DNA of 64,000 nt, from the NCBI RefSeq assembly GCF_030272895.1, contig NZ_JALRNF010000005.1, positions 62,001 to 126,000 of the forward strand, written 5' to 3'. The notes under the pieces were generated by a model. That model was given only the letters and a program-made list of their open reading frames with translations. It searched no databases and was not told the DNA's origin. Position numbers and translations under genes: made by a program. The stretch comes from Pseudomonas sp. BGr12. Its GTDB lineage: Bacteria; Pseudomonadota; Gammaproteobacteria; Pseudomonadales; Pseudomonadaceae. Positions 55,649-64,000 of this stretch are shown in pieces; the first letter of the stretch is position 1; each line of letters begins with the position of its first letter.

Positions 55649-55936
55649 ATGGCGCTTGAACGCGGCGACGTGGAAAAGATCGCTCATCTGGCCCGGCTGG
55701 GCCTCAATGAAAGCGAGCTGCCACGCACTACCGATGCCCTGAACAGTATTCTGGGACTGGTCGACCAGATGCAAGCGGTCGACACCACTGGCATTGAGCC
55801 ACTGGCCCACCCCCTTGAAGCCAGTCAGCGCCTGCGCGCCGATGTGGTAACAGAAAGTAACCAGCGCGACTCCTACCAGGCCATCGCTCCGTCGACGGAA
55901 AACGGCCTGTACCTGGTTCCGAAAGTCATCGAGTAA
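55649..55936 (+). CDS. gatC: Asp/Glu-tRNA amidotransferase subunit C
   Basis: 95 residues of the GatC family ([47 protein letters not shown]). It holds GatA and GatB together. The frame opens upstream at 55535, but ATG 55649 has AGGAG at 55638-55642 before it. It starts the gatCAB operon, which converts misacylated Asp-tRNA-Asn and Glu-tRNA-Gln to the amide forms. Confidence 0.95.
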   Translation: MALERGDVEKIAHLARLGLNESELPRTTDALNSILGLVDQMQAVDTTGIEPLAHPLEASQRLRADVVTESNQRDSYQAIAPSTENGLYLVPKVIE

Positions 55937-55952
55937 GGGAATAGAGCCTGCC

Positions 55953-57404
55953 ATGCATCAACTGACCCTGGCCGAGATCGCCCGCGGACTCGCCGACAAA
56001 GCCTTTTCCTCGGAAGAGCTGACCCGCACCCTGCTGGCGCGGATCAACCAGCTCGATCCGCAACTCAACAGCTTCATCAGCGTCACCGAAGAGCTGGCCA
56101 TCGGCCAGGCCCGTGCCGCCGACGCCCGTCGTGCCGCCGGTGAGAACGGTGCCCTGCTCGGCGCGCCGATCGCCCACAAGGACCTGTTCTGCACCCAGGG
56201 CGTGCGCACCAGCTGCGGCTCGAAGATGCTCGACAACTTCAAGGCGCCCTATGATGCCACGGTAGTAGCCAAGCTGGCCGCCGCCGGCACCGTGACCCTG
56301 GGCAAGACCAACATGGACGAGTTCGCCATGGGCTCGGCCAACGAATCGAGCCACTACGGCGCGGTGAAGAACCCGTGGAACCTGGAACACGTTCCGGGCG
56401 GCTCGTCCGGCGGTTCCGCCGCCGCGGTCGCCGCGCGCCTGCTGCCCGGTGCCACCGGCACCGACACCGGCGGCTCGATCCGCCAGCCAGCGGCGCTGAC
56501 CAACCTCACCGGCCTGAAACCGACCTACGGTCGCGTCTCGCGCTGGGGTATGATCGCCTACGCCTCCAGCCTCGACCAGGGCGGCCCGATGGCCCGCACC
56601 GCCGAAGACTGCGCCCTGCTGATGCAGGCCATGGCCGGTTTCGACCCCAAGGACTCCACCAGCATCGATGAGCCGGTGCCGGACTACAGCGCCAGCCTCA
56701 ACGGCTCGCTGCAAGGCCTGCGCATCGGCCTGCCGAAGGAATACTTCGGCGCCGGTCTCGACCCGCGCATCGCCGAACTTGTCCAGGCCAGCGTCAAGGA
56801 GCTGGAAAAGCTTGGCGCCGTGGTCAAGGAAATCAGCCTGCCAAACATGCAGCACGGCATCCCGGCCTACTACGTGATCGCCCCGGCCGAAGCCTCGTCC
56901 AACCTGTCGCGTTTCGACGGCGTGCGCTTCGGCTACCGCTGCGAGAACCCGGTCGACCTCACCGACCTGTACAAGCGCTCCCGGGGCGAAGGTTTCGGCA
57001 GTGAAGTACAGCGCCGGATCATGGTCGGTACCTACGCCCTGTCGGCCGGCTACTACGACGCCTACTACCTGAAGGCGCAGAAGATCCGCCGCCTGATCAA
57101 GAACGACTTCATGGCCGCCTTCAATGAGGTCGACGTGATCCTCGGCCCGACCACGCCGAACCTGGCCTGGAAGATCGGCGCCAAGAACAGCGACCCGGTC
57201 GCCGCGTACCTGGAAGACGTCTACACCATCACCGCCAACCTCGCCGGCCTGCCAGGCCTGTCGATGCCGGCCGGTTTCGTCGACGGTCTGCCGGTCGGCG
57301 TGCAACTGCTGGCCCCGTATTTCCAGGAAGGCCGCCTGCTCAACGTCGCGCACCGCTATCAGCAAGTGACTGATTGGCACACTCGCGCACCTAACGGCTT
57401 CTGA
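55953..57404 (+). CDS. gatA: Asp/Glu-tRNA amidotransferase subunit A
   Basis: 483 residues of the amidase-signature family. The Ser-cisSer-Lys triad is K76 (AHKDLF), S151 ([10 protein letters not shown]) and S175 (TDTGGSIRQ). It releases ammonia from glutamine and channels it to GatB. It lies 16 bases after gatC and 11 bases before gatB. Confidence 0.97.
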   Translation: MHQLTLAEIARGLADKAFSSEELTRTLLARINQLDPQLNSFISVTEELAIGQARAADARRAAGENGALLGAPIAHKDLFCTQGVRTSCGSKMLDNFKAPYDATVVAKLAAAGTVTLGKTNMDEFAMGSANESSHYGAVKNPWNLEHVPGGSSGGSAAAVAARLLPGATGTDTGGSIRQPAALTNLTGLKPTYGRVSRWGMIAYASSLDQGGPMARTAEDCALLMQAMAGFDPKDSTSIDEPVPDYSASLNGSLQGLRIGLPKEYFGAGLDPRIAELVQASVKELEKLGAVVKEISLPNMQHGIPAYYVIAPAEASSNLSRFDGVRFGYRCENPVDLTDLYKRSRGEGFGSEVQRRIMVGTYALSAGYYDAYYLKAQKIRRLIKNDFMAAFNEVDVILGPTTPNLAWKIGAKNSDPVAAYLEDVYTITANLAGLPGLSMPAGFVDGLPVGVQLLAPYFQEGRLLNVAHRYQQVTDWHTRAPNGF

Positions 57405-57415
57405 GGGACCATCAC

Positions 57416-58861
<1,446 letters not shown>

Positions 58862-58877
58862 TTCGCGTTACCTGCTG

Positions 58878-58942
58878 ATCGCGGGGCAAGCCCGCTCCTA
58901 CAGGGATTTCACAATCCTGTAGGAGCGGGCTTGCCCCGCGAT
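58878..58942. repeat. REP inverted pair
   Basis: ATCGCGGGGCAAGCCCGCTCCTACAG and its inverted copy are about 14 bases apart. The pair ends only 26 bases before the start of the RlpA-like gene. Confidence 0.9.
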
Positions 58943-58968
58943 GGCTACACCTCGGAGCATTGGCATAC

Positions 58969-59340
58969 ATGTGGCGTCCCGTCAGCGCACTTGCGCTCTT
59001 CACCCTGCTGGCCGGCTGCGCCAGCCACGATATCGATCCCCGCGGTTACGACAAGACCGGCACCGCCTCCTATTACGGCTCCCGTCACCACGGCAAGCGT
59101 ACTGCCAGTGGCGAGCCCTTCAACAAGAATGCCATGACCGCTGCCCATCGCAGCCTGCCCTTCGGCACCCGGGTCAAGGTCACCAACCTGAAAAACGACC
59201 GCAGCGTGGTGGTGCGCATCAACGACCGTGGCCCGCATACCCGCGGCCGGCTGATCGACCTGTCACGCGCTGCCGCAGAAAAACTCGGCATGGTCCGTAG
59301 CGGAACGGCGCGGGTACGGGTACAAAGTCTCAGCGACTGA
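58969..59340 (+). CDS. RlpA-like septal lipoprotein (double-psi beta-barrel)
   Basis: 123 residues. A lipoprotein signal MWRPVSALALFTLLAGC with lipobox LLAGC predicts lipidation at C17. The rest is a lone RlpA double-psi barrel: TGTASYYGSRHHGKRTASGE, FNKNAMTAAHRSLPFGT, VVVRINDRGPHTRGRLIDLS. RlpA of P. aeruginosa is a lytic transglycosylase acting on denuded glycan strands at the septum; the key D (NDRGP) is present. The SPOR domain of full-length RlpA is missing, so this is a short paralogue. A TTG at 58960 is an alternative start. Confidence 0.9.
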   Translation: MWRPVSALALFTLLAGCASHDIDPRGYDKTGTASYYGSRHHGKRTASGEPFNKNAMTAAHRSLPFGTRVKVTNLKNDRSVVVRINDRGPHTRGRLIDLSRAAAEKLGMVRSGTARVRVQSLSD

Positions 59341-59360
59341 CCCTGAAACGGAGTTCCATC

Positions 59361-60446
59361 ATTTTCGACCTGGCCGCGTTACCCACTTTCAGCCTGCTGC
59401 AACTGGCCTTTGGCCTGGTATTGCTGATCGCCGGCGCCGAACTGCTGGTGCGCGCGGCCCTGCGCCTGGCGGCCAGTCTGCAGGTACGCCCGCTGATCAT
59501 CGGCCTGAGCCTGGTGGCGTTCGGCAGCAGCGCGCCGCAGCTAACCGTCAGCCTGCAAGCCGCCTACACCGGCGCCCCGGACGTTGCCGTGGGCAGCGTG
59601 ATCGGCAGCAACATCTTCAACATCCTGGTGACCCTGGGCCTGGCCGCGCTGATCATTCCGCTGCGGGTCTCGCGGCAACTGGTGCGCCTGGATATCCCGC
59701 TGATGATCGGCGCCAGCCTGCTGGTCTACCTGCTGGCCCTCAACGAGATGCTCGGACGCGTCGAAGGTGCCCTGCTGCTGACCACCCTGATGGCCTACCT
59801 GGCAATCCTCTGGCATCAATCGCGTCACTACGCCCGCACCTACCCCGCCCCCGGTCCGCGACCGCAGCAAGGTGGCAGGTTCTGGTTCACCAGCCTGTTG
59901 CTGATGCTGACCGGCCTGGGCCTGCTGAGCCTGGCCGGGCATCTCCTGCTGGAGGCCGCCGTCGAAGTGGCAGTCGACCTGGGGTTGTCGGAACGGGTGG
60001 TCGGCCTGACCGTGGTCGCGATATGCACCTCACTGCCGGAAATGGCCACTTCGCTGATCGCTGCCCTGCGCGGTGAGCGGGAGATCGCGGTGGGCAACGT
60101 GATCGGCAGCAACCTGTTCAACCTGCTGGCCGTGCTGGGCCTGACCGCCCTGATCACACCTGAGCCGCTGTCGATCTCGCCCAACGCCCTGGATTTCGAC
60201 CTGCCGGTGATGCTCGGTGTCGCCGCCTTGAGCCTGCCGGTGTTCTATTCGGGCTACCGGGTAACCCGCGCCGAAGGTCTGGTGTTTCTTGGCTTGTACC
60301 TGGCTTATGGTCTGCACGTGGTGGCCTTCACCACCGGCATGCCGTTGGCCAGCCGCCTGGAAAAACTGATGCTGTTCTACGCACTGCCAGTGCTCGGGTC
60401 GCTGTTGCTGTTCACGACCCTGCGCGCCTGGCGCCGCCAACACTAA
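59361..60446 (+). CDS. Calcium/sodium antiporter family protein (YrbG-like), probable AUU start
   Basis: 361 residues from ATT 59361. GGAG lies seven bases upstream, and the following FDLAALPTFSLLQLAFGLVL restores the first membrane helix. The first conventional start in frame is TTG 59421, which would cut that helix, and the in-frame stop at 59298 excludes ATG or GTG starts further up (ATC 59358 is a further option). The protein has about ten membrane segments and two alpha repeats: the first near GLSLVAFGSSAPQLTVSLQAA and the second near GLTVVAICTSLPEMATSLIAA, each followed by an IGSN(I/L)FN motif. Substrates in the family are Ca, Na and K. The gene follows the RlpA-like gene by about 20 bases. 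Confidence 0.88.
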   Translation: MFDLAALPTFSLLQLAFGLVLLIAGAELLVRAALRLAASLQVRPLIIGLSLVAFGSSAPQLTVSLQAAYTGAPDVAVGSVIGSNIFNILVTLGLAALIIPLRVSRQLVRLDIPLMIGASLLVYLLALNEMLGRVEGALLLTTLMAYLAILWHQSRHYARTYPAPGPRPQQGGRFWFTSLLLMLTGLGLLSLAGHLLLEAAVEVAVDLGLSERVVGLTVVAICTSLPEMATSLIAALRGEREIAVGNVIGSNLFNLLAVLGLTALITPEPLSISPNALDFDLPVMLGVAALSLPVFYSGYRVTRAEGLVFLGLYLAYGLHVVAFTTGMPLASRLEKLMLFYALPVLGSLLLFTTLRAWRRQH

Positions 60447-60456
60447 GGAAAACAAC

Positions 60457-60834
60457 ATGGGCGACAACACTAAATCCGGCGAACAGGTTCGCCGCCAGGT
60501 CATGGGCGATGCCTTCGTCGATCGCGCGCTGGGCAATGCCACCGACTTCACCCAGCCGTTGCAGGACTTCGTCAATGAACACGCCTGGGGCAGCGTCTGG
60601 AGCCGTGAGGGGCTGCCGCTGAAAACCCGCAGCCTGATCACCCTGGCCGCGCTGACCGCGCTCAAATGCCCGCAGGAACTCAAGGGCCACGTGCGTGGCG
60701 CCTTGAACAACGGTTGCACGGTCGAGGAGATTCGCGAAGCGCTGCTGCATTGCGCAGTGTATGCCGGCGTTCCGGCCGCTATCGATGCGTTTCGCGCCGC
60801 CCAGGAAGTGATCGACAGCTACCAGCAGGGCTGA
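60457..60834 (+). CDS. Carboxymuconolactone decarboxylase (CMD) family protein
   Basis: 125 residues, a helical CMD/AhpD-fold domain close to gamma-carboxymuconolactone decarboxylase PcaC: LPLKTRSLITLAALTALKCPQELKGHVRGALNNGCTVEEIREALLHCAVYAGVPAA. No CxxC is present, so a peroxidase role like AhpD is unlikely. No other protocatechuate genes are nearby, so PcaC itself is doubtful; the function may be another decarboxylation or a redox role. AAGGAAAACAAC precedes the ATG. It is convergent with the permease gene. Confidence 0.88.
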   Translation: MGDNTKSGEQVRRQVMGDAFVDRALGNATDFTQPLQDFVNEHAWGSVWSREGLPLKTRSLITLAALTALKCPQELKGHVRGALNNGCTVEEIREALLHCAVYAGVPAAIDAFRAAQEVIDSYQQG

Positions 60835-60856
60835 CGCTCACTCCAGGGCAAGGCCG

Positions 60857-62230
60857 TCAGTTGCTGGCGACGGCGGCCTTGCGGCTCTTTTTCTTCAGCC
60901 AGAACGCCACACCCAGTGCGCCGATCCATGCCGGGATCAACAGCACCGAGATGCGAATCGGCGGGGTCAGGTACATCACTACCAGGATCAACCCGATGAA
61001 CGCCAGGCACAGGTAGTTGGTCAGCGGATGCCCCCAGCTCTTGTAGAAGGTCGACTCACCGGCCGCCTGCTTGGCCCGGCGGAACTTCAGGTGGGTGATG
61101 CTGATACTGGCCCAGTTGATCACCAGCGCCGACACCGCCAGGGCCATCAGCAGACCGAATGCCTCACCCGGCATCAGGTAGTTGATCAGCACGCACAGAC
61201 CGGTGGCCAGGGCCGAGACGCCCAGTGCGGTCAGCGGTACGCCACGACGGTTGATCTTCAGCAAGGCCCGCGGCGCATCGCCCTGGCTGGCCAGGCCGAA
61301 CAGCATGCGGCTGTTGCAGTACACGCAGCTGTTGTAGACCGACAACGCCGCCGTCAGCACCACCACGTTGAGGATGGTCGCCACCAGGTTGCTGTCCAGG
61401 TTGTGGAAGATCATCACGAACGGACTGCCGCCCTGCACCACGTTCTGCCAGGGGTACAGCGACAGCAGCACCGCCAGGGCGCCGATGTAGAAGATCAGGA
61501 TCCGATACACCACCTGGTTGGTGGCCCGGGGAATGCTGTAGCGTGGGTTGTCTGCTTCGGCAGCGGTGATACCCACCAGCTCCAGGCCGCCAAACGAGAA
61601 CATGATCACGGCCAGGGCCATGATCAGCCCGGTAATGCCATTGGGGAAGAAACCACCGAACTGCCACAGGTTGGCGACACTGGCATCCGGTCCGCCGTTG
61701 CCGCTGGCCAGCAGCCAGGCGCCGAAACCGATCATGCTGACGATGGCGATCACCTTGACCAGGGCGAACCAGAACTCCAGCTCACCATAGACTTTCACCT
61801 GGGTGAGGTTGATCAGGTTGATCACCACGAAGAAGATCGCCGCCGTCGCCCAGGTCGGGAAGTCCGGCCACCAGTACTGCACGTAGATACCCACGGCGGT
61901 CAGTTCGGCCATCCCCACCAGCACGTAGACCACCCAGTAGTTCCAGCCAGAGACGAAACCGGCAAACTCGTTCCAGTAGCGGTGGGCAAAGTGGCTGAAG
62001 CTGCCGGCGACCGGCTCGTCGACCACCATCTCGCCCAACTGGCGCATGATGAAGAAGGCCATCAGGCCGGCAATGGCATAGCCCAGCAGCACGGACGGGC
62101 CGGCCATCTGGATGGTCTGGGCAATCCCCAGGAACAGGCCGGTACCGATGGCGCCCCCTAGGGCGATCAACTGGATATGGCGATTTTTCAACCCGCGTTG
62201 CAAGCGCTCCGGGGTGTGCTGGTCTTGCAT
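60857..62230 (-). CDS. aroP: APC-family amino acid permease, AroP-like
   Basis: 457 residues with twelve membrane helices. The N-terminus LQRGLKNRHIQLIALGGAIGTGLFLG is the amino acid permease signature, and IQMAGPSVLLGYAIAGLMAFFIMRQLGEMVVDEPVAGSF follows. The closest recollection is AroP (aromatic amino acids), but D-serine/D-alanine/glycine or proline permeases share this pattern, so the substrate is not certain. GAGG precedes the start. It is transcribed with, or separately from, the AEC gene 50 bases upstream. Confidence 0.8.
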   Translation of the reverse strand: MQDQHTPERLQRGLKNRHIQLIALGGAIGTGLFLGIAQTIQMAGPSVLLGYAIAGLMAFFIMRQLGEMVVDEPVAGSFSHFAHRYWNEFAGFVSGWNYWVVYVLVGMAELTAVGIYVQYWWPDFPTWATAAIFFVVINLINLTQVKVYGELEFWFALVKVIAIVSMIGFGAWLLASGNGGPDASVANLWQFGGFFPNGITGLIMALAVIMFSFGGLELVGITAAEADNPRYSIPRATNQVVYRILIFYIGALAVLLSLYPWQNVVQGGSPFVMIFHNLDSNLVATILNVVVLTAALSVYNSCVYCNSRMLFGLASQGDAPRALLKINRRGVPLTALGVSALATGLCVLINYLMPGEAFGLLMALAVSALVINWASISITHLKFRRAKQAAGESTFYKSWGHPLTNYLCLAFIGLILVVMYLTPPIRISVLLIPAWIGALGVAFWLKKKSRKAAVASN

Positions 62231-62282
62231 GAAGTGTCCTCGAAGGTAAGAGGCTGTGTTTGCGTTGTTATTGCGACAGGAT

Positions 62283-63224
62283 CTAGATCCAGCCGCCCCA
62301 CTGCAAGAAAAAGATGCCGATATTGGTGGTAATGGCGGCCATCAGGGTGGTTATGACGATGATCGCCGCCGCCAGTTCGTGGTTACCGTTGCTGGACCTG
62401 GCCATGACATAGCTGGCCGCCGCCGTCGGACTGCCGAAGTACAGGAACAGGATACCCAGTTCCGCTCCGCGATAGCCCCAGAGCCAGGCGCCGAAGGTGG
62501 CCAGCAGCGGCAGCCAGACCATTTTCAGCAAGCTGACGCTGACCGCCAGTGAGCCACTCTGGCGCAACGAGGCCAGCGACAGGGTGCCGCCGATGCAGAT
62601 CAGCGCCAGGGGCAGGGTCATCTGCGCCAGGTAGTCGCCCGAGGTCAGCAACCAGTTCGGCAGCGCCACTTGCCCGTAGGCCAGTGCCCCGGCCAGCAAC
62701 ACGCTGATGATCAGCGGGTTGCGCAGGATGCTCTTGAAGATGCTCCAGGGGTCGGACTTGGTACTCGGGCTGTAGACCGCCAGCACCACCACCGACAACG
62801 AGTTGTAGAGCAGGATCACCAGGCCGGCGAGGACCGCGCCCAGGGAGATACCGTAGTCGCCGTACATGCTCGCCGCCAGCGCCAGGCCGATCACCCCGTT
62901 GTTGCCGCGAAACGCGCCCTGGGTGTAGACCCCGCGGTCTTCACGCGGGCAGCGCCAGATCGCCAGGCCCCAGGCAAGGCCGAAACCGACCAGGGTAGCA
63001 ATGGCGAAGTAGAGCAACAGGCCCGGCTGCACGGCGGTGGTCAGGTCGGCGTGGTAGATCCCCAGGAACAGCAGCGCCGGCATGCAGACGTTGAACACCA
63101 GCTTTGATGCCGTGTGGATGAAGCCATCATTGATCGCATTGATGCGCTTGAGCAGCACGCCCATGAACAACATGGCAAAGACCGGAGCCGTGATGTTCAG
63201 TGTCTGGAGAAAAAGGGCGAGCAT
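62283..63224 (-). CDS. AEC-family (auxin efflux carrier type) transporter
   Basis: 313 residues with about ten membrane helices in two inverted halves. The half-joining pattern IVLLYNSLSVVVLAVYSP and the second-half motifs NPLIISVLLAGALAY and ICIGGTLSLASLR are typical of AEC permeases, which in bacteria export or import malonate, malate or other small organic acids. The substrate cannot be told from sequence. The start MLALFLQTLNITAPVFAMLFMG has a weak ribosome binding site. Confidence 0.88.
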   Translation of the reverse strand: MLALFLQTLNITAPVFAMLFMGVLLKRINAINDGFIHTASKLVFNVCMPALLFLGIYHADLTTAVQPGLLLYFAIATLVGFGLAWGLAIWRCPREDRGVYTQGAFRGNNGVIGLALAASMYGDYGISLGAVLAGLVILLYNSLSVVVLAVYSPSTKSDPWSIFKSILRNPLIISVLLAGALAYGQVALPNWLLTSGDYLAQMTLPLALICIGGTLSLASLRQSGSLAVSVSLLKMVWLPLLATFGAWLWGYRGAELGILFLYFGSPTAAASYVMARSSNGNHELAAAIIVITTLMAAITTNIGIFFLQWGGWI

Positions 63225-63329
63225 GCTGGGTGGTTCCGGTGGCTGTCGTTAGGGGGCTAATGATACGCCAGCTCAGCGGTTGCTGTGTCGATGGATGGAG
63301 CAAGGGATCGTAGCCGCTGCCGCCAGGGG

Positions 63330-63392
63330 TGGGAGCGGGCTTGTCCCGCGATTGATCTCACCGCCGCATCGCGGGGCAAGCCCGCTCCCACA
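63330..63392. repeat. REP inverted pair, imperfect
   Basis: TGGGAGCGGGCTTGTCCCGCGAT faces ATCGCGGGGCAAGCCCGCTCCCA after about 15 bases. One arm has GTCC where the other has GGGC, so pairing has one mismatch. It lies just after roxR. Confidence 0.85.
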
Positions 63393-63403
63393 GCGGCTAC
63401 GGT

Positions 63404-63964
63404 TCAGCGGCGGACCGGGCGCTTCTGAAGCTTGCGCTGCAAGGTCCGCCGGTGCATGCCCAACGCCCTGGCGGTGGCGGAAATGTTGCCTTCGTGCTCG
63501 GTCAGCACGCGCTGGATGTGCTCCCACTGCAGGCGGTCGACCGACATCGGGTTTTCCGGCACCAGGCTGTCCAGGTCGGCGTGCTCGGACAGCAGCGCCG
63601 CCAGCACGTCGTCGGCATCGGCCGGTTTGCACAGGTAGTTGCAGGCACCGCGCTTGATCGCCTCGACGGCGGTGGCAATGCTCGAGTAACCGGTGAGGAT
63701 CACCACGCGCATCTCGGGGTCGAGCTCAAGCAGCTTGGGCAGCAGCACCAGGCCCGAGTCGCCGTCCATCTTCAGGTCGAGGGTGGCGTAGTCCGGCACG
63801 TCCTGCTGGGCCAGCAGCAGCCCTTCTTCGGCAGAACCTGCGGTGCTCACGCGAAAACCACGACGGCTCATGGCCCGGGCCATGACCCGGGTAAAGGTGG
63901 CGTCATCATCGACCAGCAGCAGGTGCGGGAGCTCCTCGCCTTCAACCTGGATTTCATCACTCAT
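63404..63964 (-). CDS. roxR: Response regulator RoxR (PrrA/RegA family)
   Basis: 186 residues. The receiver domain has phospho-acceptor D63 (TLDLKMDGDSG), the switch threonine in VILTGYSS and the lysine in LCKPAD. A short linker leads to a Fis-type helix-turn-helix (about 140-183: HIQRVLTEHEGNISATARALGMHRRTLQRKLQK). This is the RegA/PrrA/RoxR/ActR group that controls redox-linked respiratory genes. ATG 63964 overlaps the stop of the upstream frame (TGATG), as expected for a roxS-roxR pair. Confidence 0.93.
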   Translation of the reverse strand: MSDEIQVEGEELPHLLLVDDDATFTRVMARAMSRRGFRVSTAGSAEEGLLLAQQDVPDYATLDLKMDGDSGLVLLPKLLELDPEMRVVILTGYSSIATAVEAIKRGACNYLCKPADADDVLAALLSEHADLDSLVPENPMSVDRLQWEHIQRVLTEHEGNISATARALGMHRRTLQRKLQKRPVRR

Positions 63965-64000
63965 CACACTTCTCCTCGCGCATCACGCGGCAGGCGCAGC
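63964..64000 (-). CDS. roxS: Possible 3' end of sensor kinase roxS (edge of window)
   Basis: The last bases read on the minus strand as LRLPRDARGEV followed by TGA, whose final A is the first base of the roxR ATG. Such a TGATG coupling and the gene order suggest the end of the partner kinase. Eleven residues are too few to prove identity. Confidence 0.4.
   Translation of the reverse strand, partial: LRLPRDARGEV

Overview
The window is a contiguous piece of core chromosome from a high-GC gammaproteobacterium, almost certainly a Pseudomonas of the P. putida group. The reasons are the gene order (gcsR-gcvHP-sdaA-gcvT, lptFG/pepA/holC/valS, hupN/yejK, mla, kds-lpt-rpoN-pts, fagA-fumC-orfX-sodA, tldD/pmbA, mre-rng-yhdP, gatCAB, roxR), a Pseudomonas-type FagA, and a dozen copies of the REP/REPIN family with the core GCGGGGCAAGCCCGCTCC. 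I see no prophage, transposase, tRNA, rRNA, CRISPR array, defence island or secondary-metabolite cluster.

Region by region. (1) 1-8050: the end of an unknown small protein, the TyrR-like enhancer-binding regulator GcsR, then its glycine-cleavage operon gcvH-gcvP-sdaA-gcvT. The intergenic region holds three 18-bp palindromic activator sites and a very good sigma-54 promoter. The operon turns glycine into C1 units and ammonia, and SdaA consumes serine. (2) 8050-18400: a cold-shock gene, an RDD membrane protein, lptG/lptF (LPS export) divergent from pepA-holC-orf, valS and rlmF. (3) 18400-23100: hupN and yejK (two nucleoid proteins, divergent), a GIY-YIG protein, an NTF2-like protein, an MFS carrier and a GntR regulator. 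(4) 23100-31100, all minus strand: hisC-hisD-hisG-murA-ibaG and mlaB-C-D-E-F. (5) 31300-38320, all plus strand: kdsD-kdsC-lptC-lptA-lptB-rpoN-hpf-ptsN-rapZ-ptsO, an envelope/sigma-54/nitrogen-PTS block. (6) 38335-42110, minus: the Fur-type iron-sparing operon fagA-fumC-orfX-sodA-ZIP. (7) 42280-55450: pmbA, darP (yjgA), tldD, nitrilase, yhdP, rng, maf, mreD, mreC, mreB. (8) 55650-63970: gatCAB, an RlpA-like lipoprotein, a Ca/Na antiporter, a CMD-family protein, an APC permease, an AEC carrier and the response regulator RoxR, with the last codons of a probable roxS at the edge.

Themes. Envelope biogenesis dominates (Lpt bridge, Kdo synthesis, Mla lipid transport, MurA, Mre, YhdP, RlpA). Sigma-54 biology appears at both levels: rpoN itself and a sigma-54 promoter with its activator.

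The most unusual observations are at the level of start codons and small cis elements. mreC and the Ca/Na antiporter gene both appear to start at AUU, each behind a good Shine-Dalgarno sequence and with no adequate ATG/GTG/TTG alternative. A 15-bp hairpin sits directly before the holC ribosome binding site. Two stem-loops fill the hisG-hisD gap. Two REPIN loci carry compensating changes in both arms. I did not find a convincing undescribed multi-gene system; the gene content is ordinary conserved core.
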